From: Phaeodactylum tricornutum CCAP 1055/1
Lineage: Eukaryota; Bacillariophyta; Bacillariophyceae; Surirellales; Neidiaceae
Direction of reading: 5' to 3'
NCBI RefSeq assembly: GCF_000150955.2
Contig: NC_011678.1
Location: 515,518 to 579,517, forward strand
DNA: 64,000 bases
In this document: one piece after another, positions 42,469-53,023 of the stretch
How positions within the stretch are numbered: position 1 is the first letter of the stretch
Layout: the number at the start of each line of letters is the position of its first letter
Notes under the pieces: generated by a model
What the model was told of the DNA's origin: nothing
What the model saw: the letters and a program-made list of their open reading frames with translations, nothing else
Database searches by the model: none
Position numbers and translations under genes: made by a program

Positions 42469-43737
42469 ATGGTTTCAGTTAGCAAAGTTCCCACTCGTTC
42501 AGCGAACGGTTCCTCCCGTAGAAACGCTGTGGGAAGTAGTGGATTGACGGTGTTCGTCTGCAGGTTGGTGCTGGGCTTGACGGTAGTCGCGCTTGGAGCC
42601 TGGTACTACCAAGTAGCGACTCCGGATAGTTTTGTCACAAGCGGTTTGCATTCGTACACTATGCCGTTGGTAGCCTTGGCAAGCTCAGTCACGGACCTTA
42701 CGATTGCGGCAACTTCGGATAAGAATGCGGCTCAGATCAAGGCGTGGCGTAAAGCGTTGCAAGATCAATGCACAAGCGCCCAAACCGCCGAGCAAGTCCA
42801 AGCCGTTGGTGCAGTCAACAAAGGATATTTTTCAGGATTAGGGAGCTCACCCCCTCTGCAACCGCGCGGGGATGCAGCAATAAAGCGATGTCAACGGGTC
42901 TTGTTGGATTTTGGTGCCAACATTGGGGATACTTCGGGAAAACTAATGGACGCTGGATTTGTGGGTTGTGACCGCTCCGACGACCTGAAAACTCAGCTTG
43001 TGCCACCAGCGTACGATATGGAGACAAAGACTTGGCAGGAAGCTAGTTTTGGACGCCGCAAAGTAGCCCGAAACCCGCTTACGACACAATTTGTACAACT
43101 TATGCGTTCCTTTGGGTCGCTTACCGGCCCTGAGGATTACTGCTACTACGGCGTCGAAGGCAACCCTGTTTTCACTAAACAACTTCAGGCGCATGAAGAC
43201 TATATCATGAACTTGAATCCACGCCCAATTCAACACATGCACTTTTTTACGGAATCTGTGGGTGCTGGAACGGATGGTATGACAAAACTGTATCTTGACA
43301 CAATCAACACCGAACAAAATTTTTGGGGGAGTAGTATTTTACAGGGCCACCAAGACGTACGCAAGAGTGCTGACGTTTCCAAGGGCGAAAAATTGGAGAC
43401 TGTCGCCGCAGACGTGATGGGCTACACCATTGGAACACTTTTGCGAAAAACCACAAATGCCTTTGCTCCAGATGCTCAACCACACGAACAAAGTGGTGGT
43501 CATTTCATTCTCAAAGTGGACATCGAGGGTGGCGAATATCCACTTCTAGACGAGGCCGCCCGCGAAGGAACGTTGTGTGAGTACGTCAAAATGGGCAATC
43601 AGGCCGACGTTTACATTGAGTACCACAGTCAACGCGTAACAGGCCCGAATCCACTGGTCAAGACAAAGCTTGAAACCAAAAAAAATCTAGAAGAGTGCGG
43701 CGTAACCTTCCGTGGTCTAGGGGCTTGGTGGGCATAG
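42469..43737 (+). CDS. FkbM-type S-adenosylmethionine methyltransferase, membrane-anchored
   Basis: Single exon, 422 aa, ATG 42469. A type-II membrane anchor lies at about residues 25-48 (LTVFVCRLVLGLTVVALGAW), so the catalytic part should face the Golgi/ER lumen. SAM-binding motif I is LLDFGANIGDTS (near 145), and the FkbM-family motif KVDIEGGEYPLL is near 349. An insertion of about 190 residues separates these two motifs. The family methylates sugars or other small acceptors. Sugar O-methylation of glycans is plausible, since diatom cell-surface polysaccharides are rich in methylated sugars, but this is inference. A splice-donor-like GTAAGT upstream (42440) does not join in frame to this gene. 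Confidence 0.82.
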   Translation: MVSVSKVPTRSANGSSRRNAVGSSGLTVFVCRLVLGLTVVALGAWYYQVATPDSFVTSGLHSYTMPLVALASSVTDLTIAATSDKNAAQIKAWRKALQDQCTSAQTAEQVQAVGAVNKGYFSGLGSSPPLQPRGDAAIKRCQRVLLDFGANIGDTSGKLMDAGFVGCDRSDDLKTQLVPPAYDMETKTWQEASFGRRKVARNPLTTQFVQLMRSFGSLTGPEDYCYYGVEGNPVFTKQLQAHEDYIMNLNPRPIQHMHFFTESVGAGTDGMTKLYLDTINTEQNFWGSSILQGHQDVRKSADVSKGEKLETVAADVMGYTIGTLLRKTTNAFAPDAQPHEQSGGHFILKVDIEGGEYPLLDEAAREGTLCEYVKMGNQADVYIEYHSQRVTGPNPLVKTKLETKKNLEECGVTFRGLGAWWA

Positions 43738-44528
43738 GAACCAGTGTTGTAAGGCACAATGCCATTACTACAATCTTACACTGATGTATGCAAAAAGGTG
43801 GCAATGCTACTTTAGCCCACTTGGGATTTAAGGCTCGCTTTAAGAAATATTGACTGAGGGTGAGCACCACACAAGTTGTATTGTTTCGTATAGTGCATGG
43901 ATTTCGCAGCTACGTTCACTCTGCCCCAGCGAGAAACACTTTAGACATGTCGAAGACGCATTGTTTGACTCAGAGTCTCTCTCTCTATTGAAGCGGCAAG
44001 AGTGATACTACTCTGAAATTTTAATACACGGGAAACACTTTATTGTCGCGCTCGCAGGCTCCAATGTTATCGGTTACGACCAATAGAAGGACAATTGGAC
44101 GAAATTCGATTACACTAAGCTTCATTGTATAATAAAATGATGATACAGAGCTTAGGAAAGAGAGTGCAATGGGGTTAAGGCTTGCGCCCCGGTATCATGT
44201 ACGAATTTGTTTCCTTTCATATCAATCCGGATGTATGTATTTCTGCATGGCACAAGATCAACAGAACGTGCAGCAGCGAGCAGACCGCGACTGCCAGCTC
44301 TCCAATACCTGGCTTGTGTTGCCAAAGGATACACATTAGATAATATAATTCTTACTAGATCGTTCTCTCCCCAAAAATTGTTCACGCATCGATGACTTTG
44401 AGAAAGACAGTATGGTGTGACAAACTTCTTTCATGATCGCTCTCCGTGAAGCAAAATTTCACTTGGACAGGTCATACCAAAAAGTAATCGAACATCTTTG
44501 CTTGTGGGGTGTTAGAATGAATCAATGT
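43738..44528. other. Intergenic region; 3' UTR side of the TGA-containing DsbA-like gene
   Basis: No gene supported. The right part is the 3' flank (minus strand) of the probable selenoprotein gene and should hold its SECIS element. Several ATGA motifs with nearby complementary arms occur on the minus strand between about 44400 and 44500, but none forms a convincing SECIS by eye. Confidence 0.4.
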
Positions 44529-45212
44529 CTAATCCTTGAGCTTCTCTGAAAGCTCTTCGAACACTTCAAGAAATGACTCAGAAGCTTGGGCTCCAGAAAA
44601 AGCATAGGGGGTAGCCAATCCTGTTGCACCAACAACAAAAAATGGAACTCCTTGGATACCGAAAGCTCGGCGTCCCCGATCAATTTCTTGCATTACCCTC
44701 GCAGCGCCTTTGTCTTTGGTGATATAGTCTCTCAAGTCCTCAACGTCCACTTCTGGCAGTGTGTTCTCTGCCAACCGAATCAAGGTTTCAGTATCGCTAA
44801 GGTTTTCACCTTGCTCATACAGCGCTCTAAAAAGCACTTCATTCGCTTTATTCGTGTCCAAGCCGTGCTTCTCTTTTCCGTACATAATCCATTGGTGTCC
44901 ACGCAGCGTATTCGGCCACCATTTCCAGTTCGAAAAACGGGCTCCGTTCTTGACGCCTTCGCTCTGTAGATGTTGTGTCCAACCCGACCCACCCCAGCGA
45001 CGCTTGCAATACGCGTTGAACTCTTCTCCGTTAGGCTCTGTACCAGGATCGATCTGATATGGCTTCCACTCAACTTCTACCGGAAGTTTCCCATTGACTG
45101 TGAAGTGGTCGATTGCTTTTTGGAGTCGTTTCTGGCCCACGTAGCACCAGGGTCAAGCAAGGTCAGAAAAGACGGTTACCGATATGGCCTTGTGAATTGA
45201 GTTTGAAGACAT
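44529..45212 (-). CDS. DsbA/FrnE-like thioredoxin-fold oxidoreductase with in-frame TGA (probable selenoprotein, UPWC site)
   Basis: From ATG 45212 the frame reads MSSNSIHKAISVTVFSDLA, then TGA (45153-45155), then PWCYVGQKRLQ and on to TAG at 44529; 227 residues if TGA is selenocysteine. In the FrnE/DsbA family the motif is SD.VCPWCY.G, so TGA sits exactly at the first, nucleophilic Cys and the second Cys (residue 23) is kept. Family features follow: PYQIDP, GFE-like NWKWWPNTLRGHQWI, LFRALYEQGENLSD, and the cis-Pro loop GVPFFVV. Starting instead at GTG 45140 or inside would remove the whole first strand and the active site. The product should be a dithiol/selenothiol oxidoreductase. No leader peptide is obvious, suggesting a cytosolic protein. 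SECIS not confirmed. Alternatives are a sequencing error (TGC/TGT to TGA) or a dead gene, but conservation right across the TGA argues for recoding. Confidence 0.87.
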
Positions 45213-46999
45213 GACTGCTGCTCTGAACTGCAGCTCGACAATTGGCATCGACGAAATGAGGCAGGCAGCAAGAACCACACCACCTTCTTGCCACGACACA
45301 GTATTTCCACATCTAGAACTAGGAGAGAAGATGATAGATGAACATAGCCGTTAGATTCACGGGTCTTATGTTACTTATAGATGGCTGAATTTGGATGAAT
45401 AGGTATACTAATAGGACATCATATTTGGTTTCCCCCAATTTAAGAGACTTTGCTTCGATTTGTTCAAAAAAGTCATTGGTCAATAAGCAACAACGTCGTC
45501 GCGCTTCGAGCTTTTTTTCGAAAGTCTACAAAAAAAACATCTATTGACTACCACTAAGAGAGAACTTGGCACCATGAGTTGACTACTCTCTACCTAGAGT
45601 AGAGCTCAACCTCGGAGTGGTTGATCGTAGCATCTGTCACTAGTGAACAAGGAACGACCAGTTTCAAGTTAATGTAAGTTGCGCCAACAGCCGAAGCTTT
45701 GATAAATTATAGCCACAGAATGCTACAATTTGATACTACGTTGTAGATAGAATTGCTTAGCTTTAGCATTGTTTGTTGGAACATCTATCTAGGATTCACT
45801 AGCTCTAGATCTTGGCCTCATTGCCATTTCCTTTTTCCTGGCTCTGTCATAGGACAGACGCAGTGTCCAGACGACTGTCCTCGTCGGGTTCATTACCCGT
45901 GTGTGGCATGCCGGAGGAAAATACGAAGCGTCTCATAGGAAACCAAATATTTGCGTTATGCATCCAAATGTTTGCAACATACACAACTCTGGTTTCCGTT
46001 GCATGAGGCGTATAAGACGACTCGTTTTATCAAACCTGATATGCTAGGAACGAAATATTCCTGATTACCATACGGTTTCCCTAGATGAAAGTTGTCAACA
46101 GATACTGTTGGCACCATCCGAACTCGATGGTTTGGCGATCACATAGGTGTCCAATAGTCTCGACAAAAACTATGTCAATGGTTCGATAGCCAGTACATTG
46201 GCTACGGAGTTTCTATCCAACACAAAAGGTTTCATTTTGGAATCTATATTTTAGTCTCACAATCTCAATCTAAAAACCTACCGATTAAAACAATCGGAGC
46301 CTCTACAAGGCTTTCCCCCAACTTCTACTCTTTCGTCGTATTCTACAAATACATTTGTAAGCAGGTAGAATTCTCTCAGCTTTGGCCTGGCTATGACTCG
46401 CCTTGCTTACACGTTTTATGTTTGGTTTCTGTGGAGTGTTACTGCTTGCACTAGCTCTTGAGAGGTAGTTCCTCAAGTTCATAAGACCTGAATTTCTTCA
46501 AGAGCGGACAAAGGAGACCGCACCTATCAAGGCGGGGTGGGGTGTTCAGTTGAATAATCACAACGCGCATCGCACGTGGCGCCAAGCGAGGTGGCGGTTC
46601 CTCATTTTGATATTCGATGTCGAAATGCACCGTCTCTTGGTGAATCGAGACAACGACTCTGTTTTCGAAAGCCCGGTCCAAAATGGAAAAGAGCTGACAA
46701 CGTAAGTAGTTTTGCGACCCTCCAATGTCCTAATCGCTACTGCTCTGATTTGGAATGACACTTTTCTCGGGGGGAGGGGCTTCATAGTCTTTCAATTCTG
46801 TTTGGTTTTGCGATTGGCATTCTCTACAGCACGAAGCCGCTGTAAGTTGTGATGAGGGGATAAACAGAATTTGGCGTTACATTGATCTCCAGCTCCGAGT
46901 GGGTTGTGCGTTTTGAATGACGTACACCAATCTACACTTAAACTAACGTCAAATTATAAGTCTTCCTCTATACAAAAGCTATACAGTTGATAACAGGGA
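45213..46999. other. Long gene-free region
   Basis: 1.8 kb without a supported gene on either strand; open frames are under 80 codons and unlike known families. It contains a hairpin at 45578-45610 (CTACTCT / AGAGTAG stem, extended by GTTGA / TCAAC). No transposon terminal repeats or tRNA signature seen. Confidence 0.5.
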
Positions 47000-48055
47000 T
47001 CAGACCGCTGCTCTTGACGACACAGAACCGCTTCGAAAGGCCCTAACGCCTACCGACGAAAAATTGAGCTCTTCCATAAAGAAAGTCTCCCATTCAACTT
47101 GCTCGGCTTCATCTACAATGCATTGATCGACCTCAACACAGGCCCGATTCCCTGTTAGCAGGCGGACCCTCAGATTTGAGCTCTCATCCAGAACATTGCT
47201 CAATCTTGTCTTCACAAAACGTTCGGCTCGTTCAATCCGGTGTAAGTGATCAACCGACGCTTCCACGCCGAGGGCCAATCGAGATCGCAGACAGGGCGAT
47301 GCCGCGTAATTCCAGTTCGGTAATCCCATGTGACGGGCTACGACACGGACCTTTGCCTTGGTCAATTCTCGCAATGGAGATAGAACCTTAAAATTTTCCG
47401 CCGCAATCAACCCGAGTCGGGTTGGATCCTTCAGATCATCTGAGTTCGTTCCGTTGTACAATTGTCGGCCTCCATCAGAATGTTTGGCGTGCGCCGCAAT
47501 CGCGCTTAGCGTCGAATACAGATGAGTTTTGCATGCCAAACAAGCTTGGCCAGCATTGGCTATATAAATATCGTCCGATCCTTCCGTCGTGGGAACTTCA
47601 GTCAGTGGTATACCAATATGGCTGCTTATTCTCCGGGCAAGGAGGACTTGCTCCTCCGGAACGGCGTTTGAAACACCCAGAACGGCTATAGCCGTTTCTG
47701 TACTTGTCTGGACAGCATGCACAGCAGCAGCGACAACGGACGAGTCAATTCCTCCCGAAAACGCTACCAGGTGATTTTCAACAGAATCTCCCATGAGTTT
47801 GCGCGTACGTTTAAGCAAGTAATCAATAAGTCGTGTTGCTTCCTTTTTATCCAAATCCAGAACTGTAGTTTTTTCTCTATTTGATGAATGGTGGGATACT
47901 ACCACGTGCTCTGCCTTGTTAGTCGCAATTTTCAGGGGAGAAACTGACCCATCACGAGCACCTCCCAAAAGAGAGAGCGAGTTGGAAAATGGGCGTACTG
48001 ATGATGCAAAGATGTTTCTTGCACGCTTCACCGCCACTCGCATTAAGCGTTCCAT
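47000..48055 (-). CDS. LarE-like PP-loop ATP-dependent sulfur transferase, organelle-targeted
   Basis: Single exon, 351 aa, ATG 48055. The N-terminal 60 residues are basic and Ser-rich (MERLMRVAVKRARNIFASSV), consistent with mitochondrial or plastid import. The PP-loop SGGIDSS is at 100-106. Later blocks follow the LarE family closely: a Cys-x2-Cys-Lys-x-His-Leu segment (C172, C175), GTNSDDLKDPTRLG, VLSPLRELTKAKVR and ASPCLRSRLALG (C255). In bacteria LarE adenylates and then sulfurises a pyridine dinucleotide to build the nickel-pincer cofactor of lactate racemase. Single-Cys forms sacrifice their own sulfur, whereas three-Cys forms hold a [4Fe-4S] cluster. Having all three cysteines, this copy looks like the cluster type. 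Partners LarB, LarC and LarA are not in the window, so the actual pathway is open. Confidence 0.87.
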   Translation of the reverse strand: MERLMRVAVKRARNIFASSVRPFSNSLSLLGGARDGSVSPLKIATNKAEHVVVSHHSSNREKTTVLDLDKKEATRLIDYLLKRTRKLMGDSVENHLVAFSGGIDSSVVAAAVHAVQTSTETAIAVLGVSNAVPEEQVLLARRISSHIGIPLTEVPTTEGSDDIYIANAGQACLACKTHLYSTLSAIAAHAKHSDGGRQLYNGTNSDDLKDPTRLGLIAAENFKVLSPLRELTKAKVRVVARHMGLPNWNYAASPCLRSRLALGVEASVDHLHRIERAERFVKTRLSNVLDESSNLRVRLLTGNRACVEVDQCIVDEAEQVEWETFFMEELNFSSVGVRAFRSGSVSSRAAV

Positions 48056-48653
48056 ATGTTAACGCAAAACTTTGAACGTCTTTCCTGCACAGATTCACGT
48101 CAATCGGTGAGCTTCCGGAACAAACAGACGACCGGTAAAAGCTAATTTTCTTTTCCCCGCGTCAGAAGCGCTGACACAAATTGAACAGTATCCCAAAACC
48201 GATGTCTCGTTCCGAGAGAGGAGGCTGTTCACTAAAGGAGGGCTTGTCGGAAGTCGACAAGACTGTCGTGTGATCAATCCGTCGCCCCTTGTTGAGCCGT
48301 TCGCCTTGAAAGGACACACGCAACATCGAAATGCAGCGCCCGTGCAAATTTACACTACGTGAACCAAACGACCCGTGACTACCTTCCAGTTCACGTGTCA
48401 AAGTATATTTCACAGCCATCATCTGTAAAATTAGTATGAATTCGCATATCAAGTCGATCGTATTTTCGAGATTTTCTCTGTTGTTTCGATGGAAGTCGTG
48501 ACCAGTCCAATTGTTGTTGAAACTGGGTAGGCGGACGGTAGTTTCCGGGAGGAACAAAATCGAATGCTCCTCGTCGTTCGGGTCGGATTGCGAGAAGCGG
48601 TTCGATCAAAGTAGAGACGCCCATAAAACACGATCATCATACGATTGAACAAC
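48056..48653. other. Shared upstream region of divergent genes (LarE-like and 48654 gene)
   Basis: 598 bp; minus-strand frames here (75-131 codons) show no recognisable family and are not called. Confidence 0.5.
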
Positions 48654-49961
48654 ATGAAAGAAGCAAGTAGCAAACAAAAACCGAACGAGGCGAAACCAAC
48701 TCCAAGGAGCATGTACCTACAGCCAGGAATATGTTTCCAGAGAGAACGCTTACTAGTCAAACAATCCTCTCAGGGAAGAGAGCAATTTGTTTCTCATGGA
48801 CACCGATCGTCGCCCACAAACGAAGCAGAGGCCACAGAACGTAGGGTTTGGGGTGCGAAAATCAAGTTGGAATATCTTGATTTACTTCCCAATGATGCTC
48901 ATCAAATTCGAAACGTCATCGTAGTGGCTGAGCCGACCAGTGTCGTCGTAGCTCGAATTGAGAAATACATGAAAGATATGTCGATTTGCTATGTATTCCG
49001 TTCGGAAGAGAAAGAGCTATATTGCCGGACTTCGAAGCTGCTACATTTCGTTGTAAAGTTTTTTAAAACCAGCAAGTCTGAAACGGCCGTCAATGTGGAA
49101 CGGCGGAAAGGTTGTGCTATCCAAATGCAGTCTGTTCGGCGTAGCCTCTTCAAAGCCGTGCTTGCCGGAAATTTATCTAAGAGTCAATATGTACACAACG
49201 ACTGTCACTCATCATTAAGAAGGAAGAAGTTTTGTCCTGATATTGAGAAAATGTTTCAAGCTAACTGCAGGCAACAGCGAAAGTCATGGCAATTGCAAAG
49301 GCAGGGCTCGAATTGTAGTCAAGACATGAAATCATGTGGATCGTTGATCGGAAGTGGTTGCGATGATCAGACTCGACTTGGATTGGAGAGTCTAGTCTAC
49401 ATGACCAGTCCAAATACGGTAGCAAGCACGACGTCAGAGAAGGTGTCACGAGCTCTGGTACTTAACGAAGGGCCATGCGGTGATTTGCTTCGGAAAGACC
49501 TTGTATTCTGTTTGGAACGCTCGAACCCAGCTTTAAACCACGAGAGTCTGTCAACGAGCTGGAGAAGCGGGTTTGGGGAAGAAATGGGCATGGACGACAT
49601 GCAACTTCTTGCGCTTCAAATTCTCACAAACGCCCTAGCTATCGTGTCAAAGCTACCGGTGAGACTACGCGAAAAAATTGACCCAAACTCACTTTTTTGG
49701 AAGTCACTTTTTTCAATACTGAGGATGAATCTCGCGGTGGCTTCAGAGTTTCCCCAGGAGGGGGCCATTTCGGCGAAATGCTTTGGATTTTTGGAACTGC
49801 TTGCGCCAGAAATAGCGAATATACTAGTGGACGAGCGTCTCTTGTCAAATTTGGTGGCTGCATACGAGTATGGCAAACAGCACCATTCAGACCTTGAAAT
49901 TGAATCGCAAAGGTTGCTTCGACAGTTAAGCAGCCATCTTGAACGAGAATCGCAATTGTAG
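48654..49961 (+). CDS. Unrecognised protein with helical C-terminal region
   Basis: Single exon, 435 aa, ATG 48654. No family recognised. The N-terminal 250 residues are basic and Cys/Ser-rich, with segments such as VERRKGCAIQMQSVRRSLFKAV. The last 130 residues form regular amphipathic helices (QLLALQILTNALAIVSKLPV, LFSILRMNLAVASEF, FGFLELLAPEIANILVDERL, NLVAAYEYGKQ), reminiscent of ARM/HEAT repeats. The basic N-part may contact nucleic acid or a motor/kinase partner. Clean uninterrupted frame and divergent placement support a gene. Confidence 0.6.
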   Translation: MKEASSKQKPNEAKPTPRSMYLQPGICFQRERLLVKQSSQGREQFVSHGHRSSPTNEAEATERRVWGAKIKLEYLDLLPNDAHQIRNVIVVAEPTSVVVARIEKYMKDMSICYVFRSEEKELYCRTSKLLHFVVKFFKTSKSETAVNVERRKGCAIQMQSVRRSLFKAVLAGNLSKSQYVHNDCHSSLRRKKFCPDIEKMFQANCRQQRKSWQLQRQGSNCSQDMKSCGSLIGSGCDDQTRLGLESLVYMTSPNTVASTTSEKVSRALVLNEGPCGDLLRKDLVFCLERSNPALNHESLSTSWRSGFGEEMGMDDMQLLALQILTNALAIVSKLPVRLREKIDPNSLFWKSLFSILRMNLAVASEFPQEGAISAKCFGFLELLAPEIANILVDERLLSNLVAAYEYGKQHHSDLEIESQRLLRQLSSHLERESQL

Positions 49962-50545
49962 AACTTAGCGGTCACTGTTATGTAATGGCTCATTTTGTTG
50001 CATCAGCATACGATCAAGGTGAACGGTCATCTAACCTGATCGATGAATGCACTGGTAACGCAACATAACATTTGCCAATTCCGCGATTCAAATTAAGTCG
50101 AGTAACTCCTCCCCCCTTAGCTAAAATGTACCAGTCTAATATTGCTTTGTAGATGCGTGCTTGTCTTATAGTAGATCTTTTACCTTCGAGAGAATTCATG
50201 TGCTATTTGAAACTCAGTAAAATCTGCTGTCTGGATCGACATGGTGAATGAAAGTCTCACATCTCCATAAACGATCAATCCGGGATTGACCGCAAAAAGC
50301 GAAAAAATGGGAGGGGCACGTTGTTTAGGGGGAAAGACTAGCGGACAGACGTCGAAGTATTTTCACTCACAGTCAGCTAGAGAGCTGAGAGCTGTGCTGG
50401 GACCACGGGCTTGCTATCGCTGGTAGAAGAAACAACGCCAGAGACGCAATTCGGTGTTTTGACCCACGTAAAAAGACTCGGTTTACAAACAAGCTCGGGT
50501 ATCAATTGCAGCCTCTGTTTTGAAAGGAACAAGATTGAGTCACAA
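49962..50545. other. Intergenic region / 5' flank of PABPN1
   Basis: No gene supported. The frame upstream of the PABPN1 ATG is open from about 50411 but does not look like protein of this family. Confidence 0.5.
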
Positions 50546-51347
50546 ATGGCGGAAGAAAGTGAGAAGCCGGGGAGGAAAGCGGACGAAGCGGTAGACGAGG
50601 AAGAGGAGGAAGAAGACCTAGAAAAGCTGCAGGCCGAGATTGCCCGAATGGAGGCAGAGGCAGAGCGAATTACCAAAGAAGCTGAGGAGCTGGACAAGAA
50701 AAAGAAAGATGCTGAAGCGAAAAGAGCGGGAACGAGCGCTGCTGCCGCGCCCGCGGCTGGCGGAGACGGCTCAAAACCTGCACGCGACAATTATTCGATT
50801 TACGTCGGACAGGTCGATTACTCAACAACACCAGAGGAGCTTTTGGCACACTTTGAAGCCTGTGGGACCGTCGAACGTGTGACAATTGTTTGTGATAAGT
50901 TTACAGGGAAACCGAAAGGTACGAGCGCGACTGCTGTTTTCTTGTGGAAAATAATTTCCAGTTGCTTTGCTTAACTCTGTTTTGTTTCCCTTTCATTCTA
51001 GGATTCGCCTACTTGGAGTTTGAGGTAGCGTGACACGTGTGAAGGCTCTGATCTTGCGTTTTCTGAGAAACTTGGATACCTCATTCATTTCTTTTTTTTT
51101 TCTTTTTGCACCGTAGAACGAGTCGTCCGTGGAAAATGCGTTGAAACTCGACGAATCCGAGTTTAAGGGCCGACAACTCAAAATAACCCACAAGCGGGTT
51201 AATCAACCCGGTATGGCGGGAGGTCCACCACGCGGACGAGGAGGCTTTCGAGGACGAGGTGGTGGTTTTCGTGGACGTGGTGGTGGGTACAGGGGTGGTT
51301 TTCGAGGTCGTGGACGTGGTGGTGGTGGCTACCATCCGTACTATTAG
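50546..51347 (+). CDS. PABPN1: Nuclear poly(A)-binding protein (PABPN1/PAB2)
   Basis: Exons 50546-50918, 51002-51024 (only 23 nt) and 51117-51347 give 208 aa. Order: acidic N-terminus; a short coiled coil (about 20-60: [22 protein letters not shown]); a linker rich in Ala/Gly; one RRM (about 86-165) with [20 protein letters not shown] (RNP2), then across both introns [16 protein letters not shown] (RNP1); then [16 protein letters not shown]; and an Arg/Gly-rich tail ([11 protein letters not shown] repeats ending YHPYY). This exact coiled coil-RRM-RGG layout is that of PABPN1, which binds nuclear poly(A), stimulates poly(A) polymerase and controls tail length. The whole RNP1 core is encoded by the 23-nt exon. 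Confidence 0.93.
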
Positions 51348-53023
51348 AGGTCAGTGTACGAAAGGGTTTATTTTATTACTTGCCCCCTCCGAGCTCGTCG
51401 GCGTTCTTTGCATCTCTTGCGTTTGAGATTTCGTGCAATCAATTTTTCAATCTGTGTGTTCACGGTGGCTTTCGTTTTGTGCTTTAACCTTTGTTCAGAC
51501 TGTGCAAACTGCAAAGGAGCGATTCCGTTAGGGAGATCATTCATCCATTCTCGGCAGCTTCTATTGGTTCGTGCAATTGACCGTCGCTTCTTTCCTAACC
51601 AATAGTTAACATTCTATAGACGTTTTTGGTAACAAATATGCAATCGCTTTGACGATCGGCATTGGTAGAAAAAAGAGCGGCATAGGTCAGTCTAGCGAGT
51701 AGTACACAAAGCAACGTTAGCGTTTGCTCATCCCGAATGCCTCCGTATCAGACGCCGGTTGACGAACACAAACTGTTTTGATCACGACGGTCCGCGGCTC
51801 GAACGCGAAACTCAGCGACGTTAGGAGTGACGAAGGCCTATACGAGACCATCCTTATAGGAAGGGCATCCTTTCTAAGTAGATTGCGTCGAAACCGATAC
51901 GGCACATCTTCTCTTACCGTGTTGTGGAATGCGCAAGAGCTCCGAGGCGCGCTAAGCATTGCCGCCAGAAAAGAGCCTGTCAAAATGTCGTTCCTTTGCT
52001 CCAATAAGAAATGTGGGAGCAACCGTCTTCTCCAATACAGTTTCAATCTCAATTTTCCTGTGCTATCGTTTGGTGCAAAACGTGTTCTATGTGCCTACGG
52101 GACAGTCCATTTTTAGAAAATATCACAGGGCTGGACTGTAGAGCAACGTTCCTGACGATTTTTGAACGGCGACGGTGGTGACAATGTGTGGCTACTTTAC
52201 CGCAGTGGATGAATATGCTGTACGATCCAGTGATGTCCGCAATACAGCCGCATGGCTTGAGCGAATCGGATTTCACCAGCACAAATAGACAGAACGGAAC
52301 GACGTCGACAACTTCTCGGATGACGGCGATACCTCCAATCCAAGCCGTTTTCAACAATGGCGCTTACATCGAGGAATTTGTATACTAGGAAAAAAGAATA
52401 CTATAAAGAACCGGCGCCATTTATTCGACAATCAATGCCTACGCAGGTGGCCATCGACTGGAAACAACGGTGTTAGTCCCCACACCTTCGCATAGCTCGT
52501 GTTCGGGCTTCGTCATTTGCATTCCTTGGAAACCTTTATTGGACATATTACCATCTTCGCGTTTCCGCTTTCGTGGTCCAGCGTTCTACATATGGCCTTG
52601 GATGTATTCCGAGCCTGTCCTCCATGTTCTGTTGCACGGTAACAGTAAGTGTTACCGAACAGTCGATCTTGCTAGTTTGATTTGACCAGCGATCGGAGAG
52701 CGTGACGTGGATATATATGGTAGAGTTTTGAACATGTTACTTATAACAATTCTAAGTTAAATAGTACCGATTTTGATAGGATCTTCGATGTCCTAACCGC
52801 TGCCAAACCCGCTCCAACGACACTCCAACGATATTTTGTAAGTACGTCGCGCCGGTGGGTCCTGTTGCGCGCACATTTCCAAAACAAAAGGTTTTTCGAG
52901 CTTGGAACGAGCATATCGCTCTCATACTTTTTCACAAATTTTGCACAGATTGCACAAACCGAAACTTTCCACTTACAACGTCAAGTACTTTAAATTAAGT
53001 CGCGCAATCGATTCGTGGTCGAC
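51348..53023. other. Long region without a supported gene
   Basis: 1.7 kb. Overlapping frames on both strands (51717-52052 minus, 51778-52116 plus, 52049-52357 minus, 52188-52388 plus) are 66-112 codons long, mutually antisense and unlike known families. A small or multi-exon gene may hide here, but I cannot support one. Confidence 0.4.

Noticed and set aside
42290-42547. Upstream exon for the methyltransferase via the GTAAGT donor at 42440
   Set aside because: Joining to the nearest acceptor puts the downstream sequence in the wrong frame; ATG 42469 explains the gene alone.
44400-44500. Candidate SECIS hairpins around ATGA motifs (minus strand)
   Set aside because: Arms can be paired by eye, but the spacing from the ATGA core to the unpaired AA and the opposing GA does not fit well. 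A folding program is needed, so no SECIS is called.
51717-52116. Overlapping frames of 111-112 codons on both strands
   Set aside because: Mutually antisense, no recognised domain, no clear start context.
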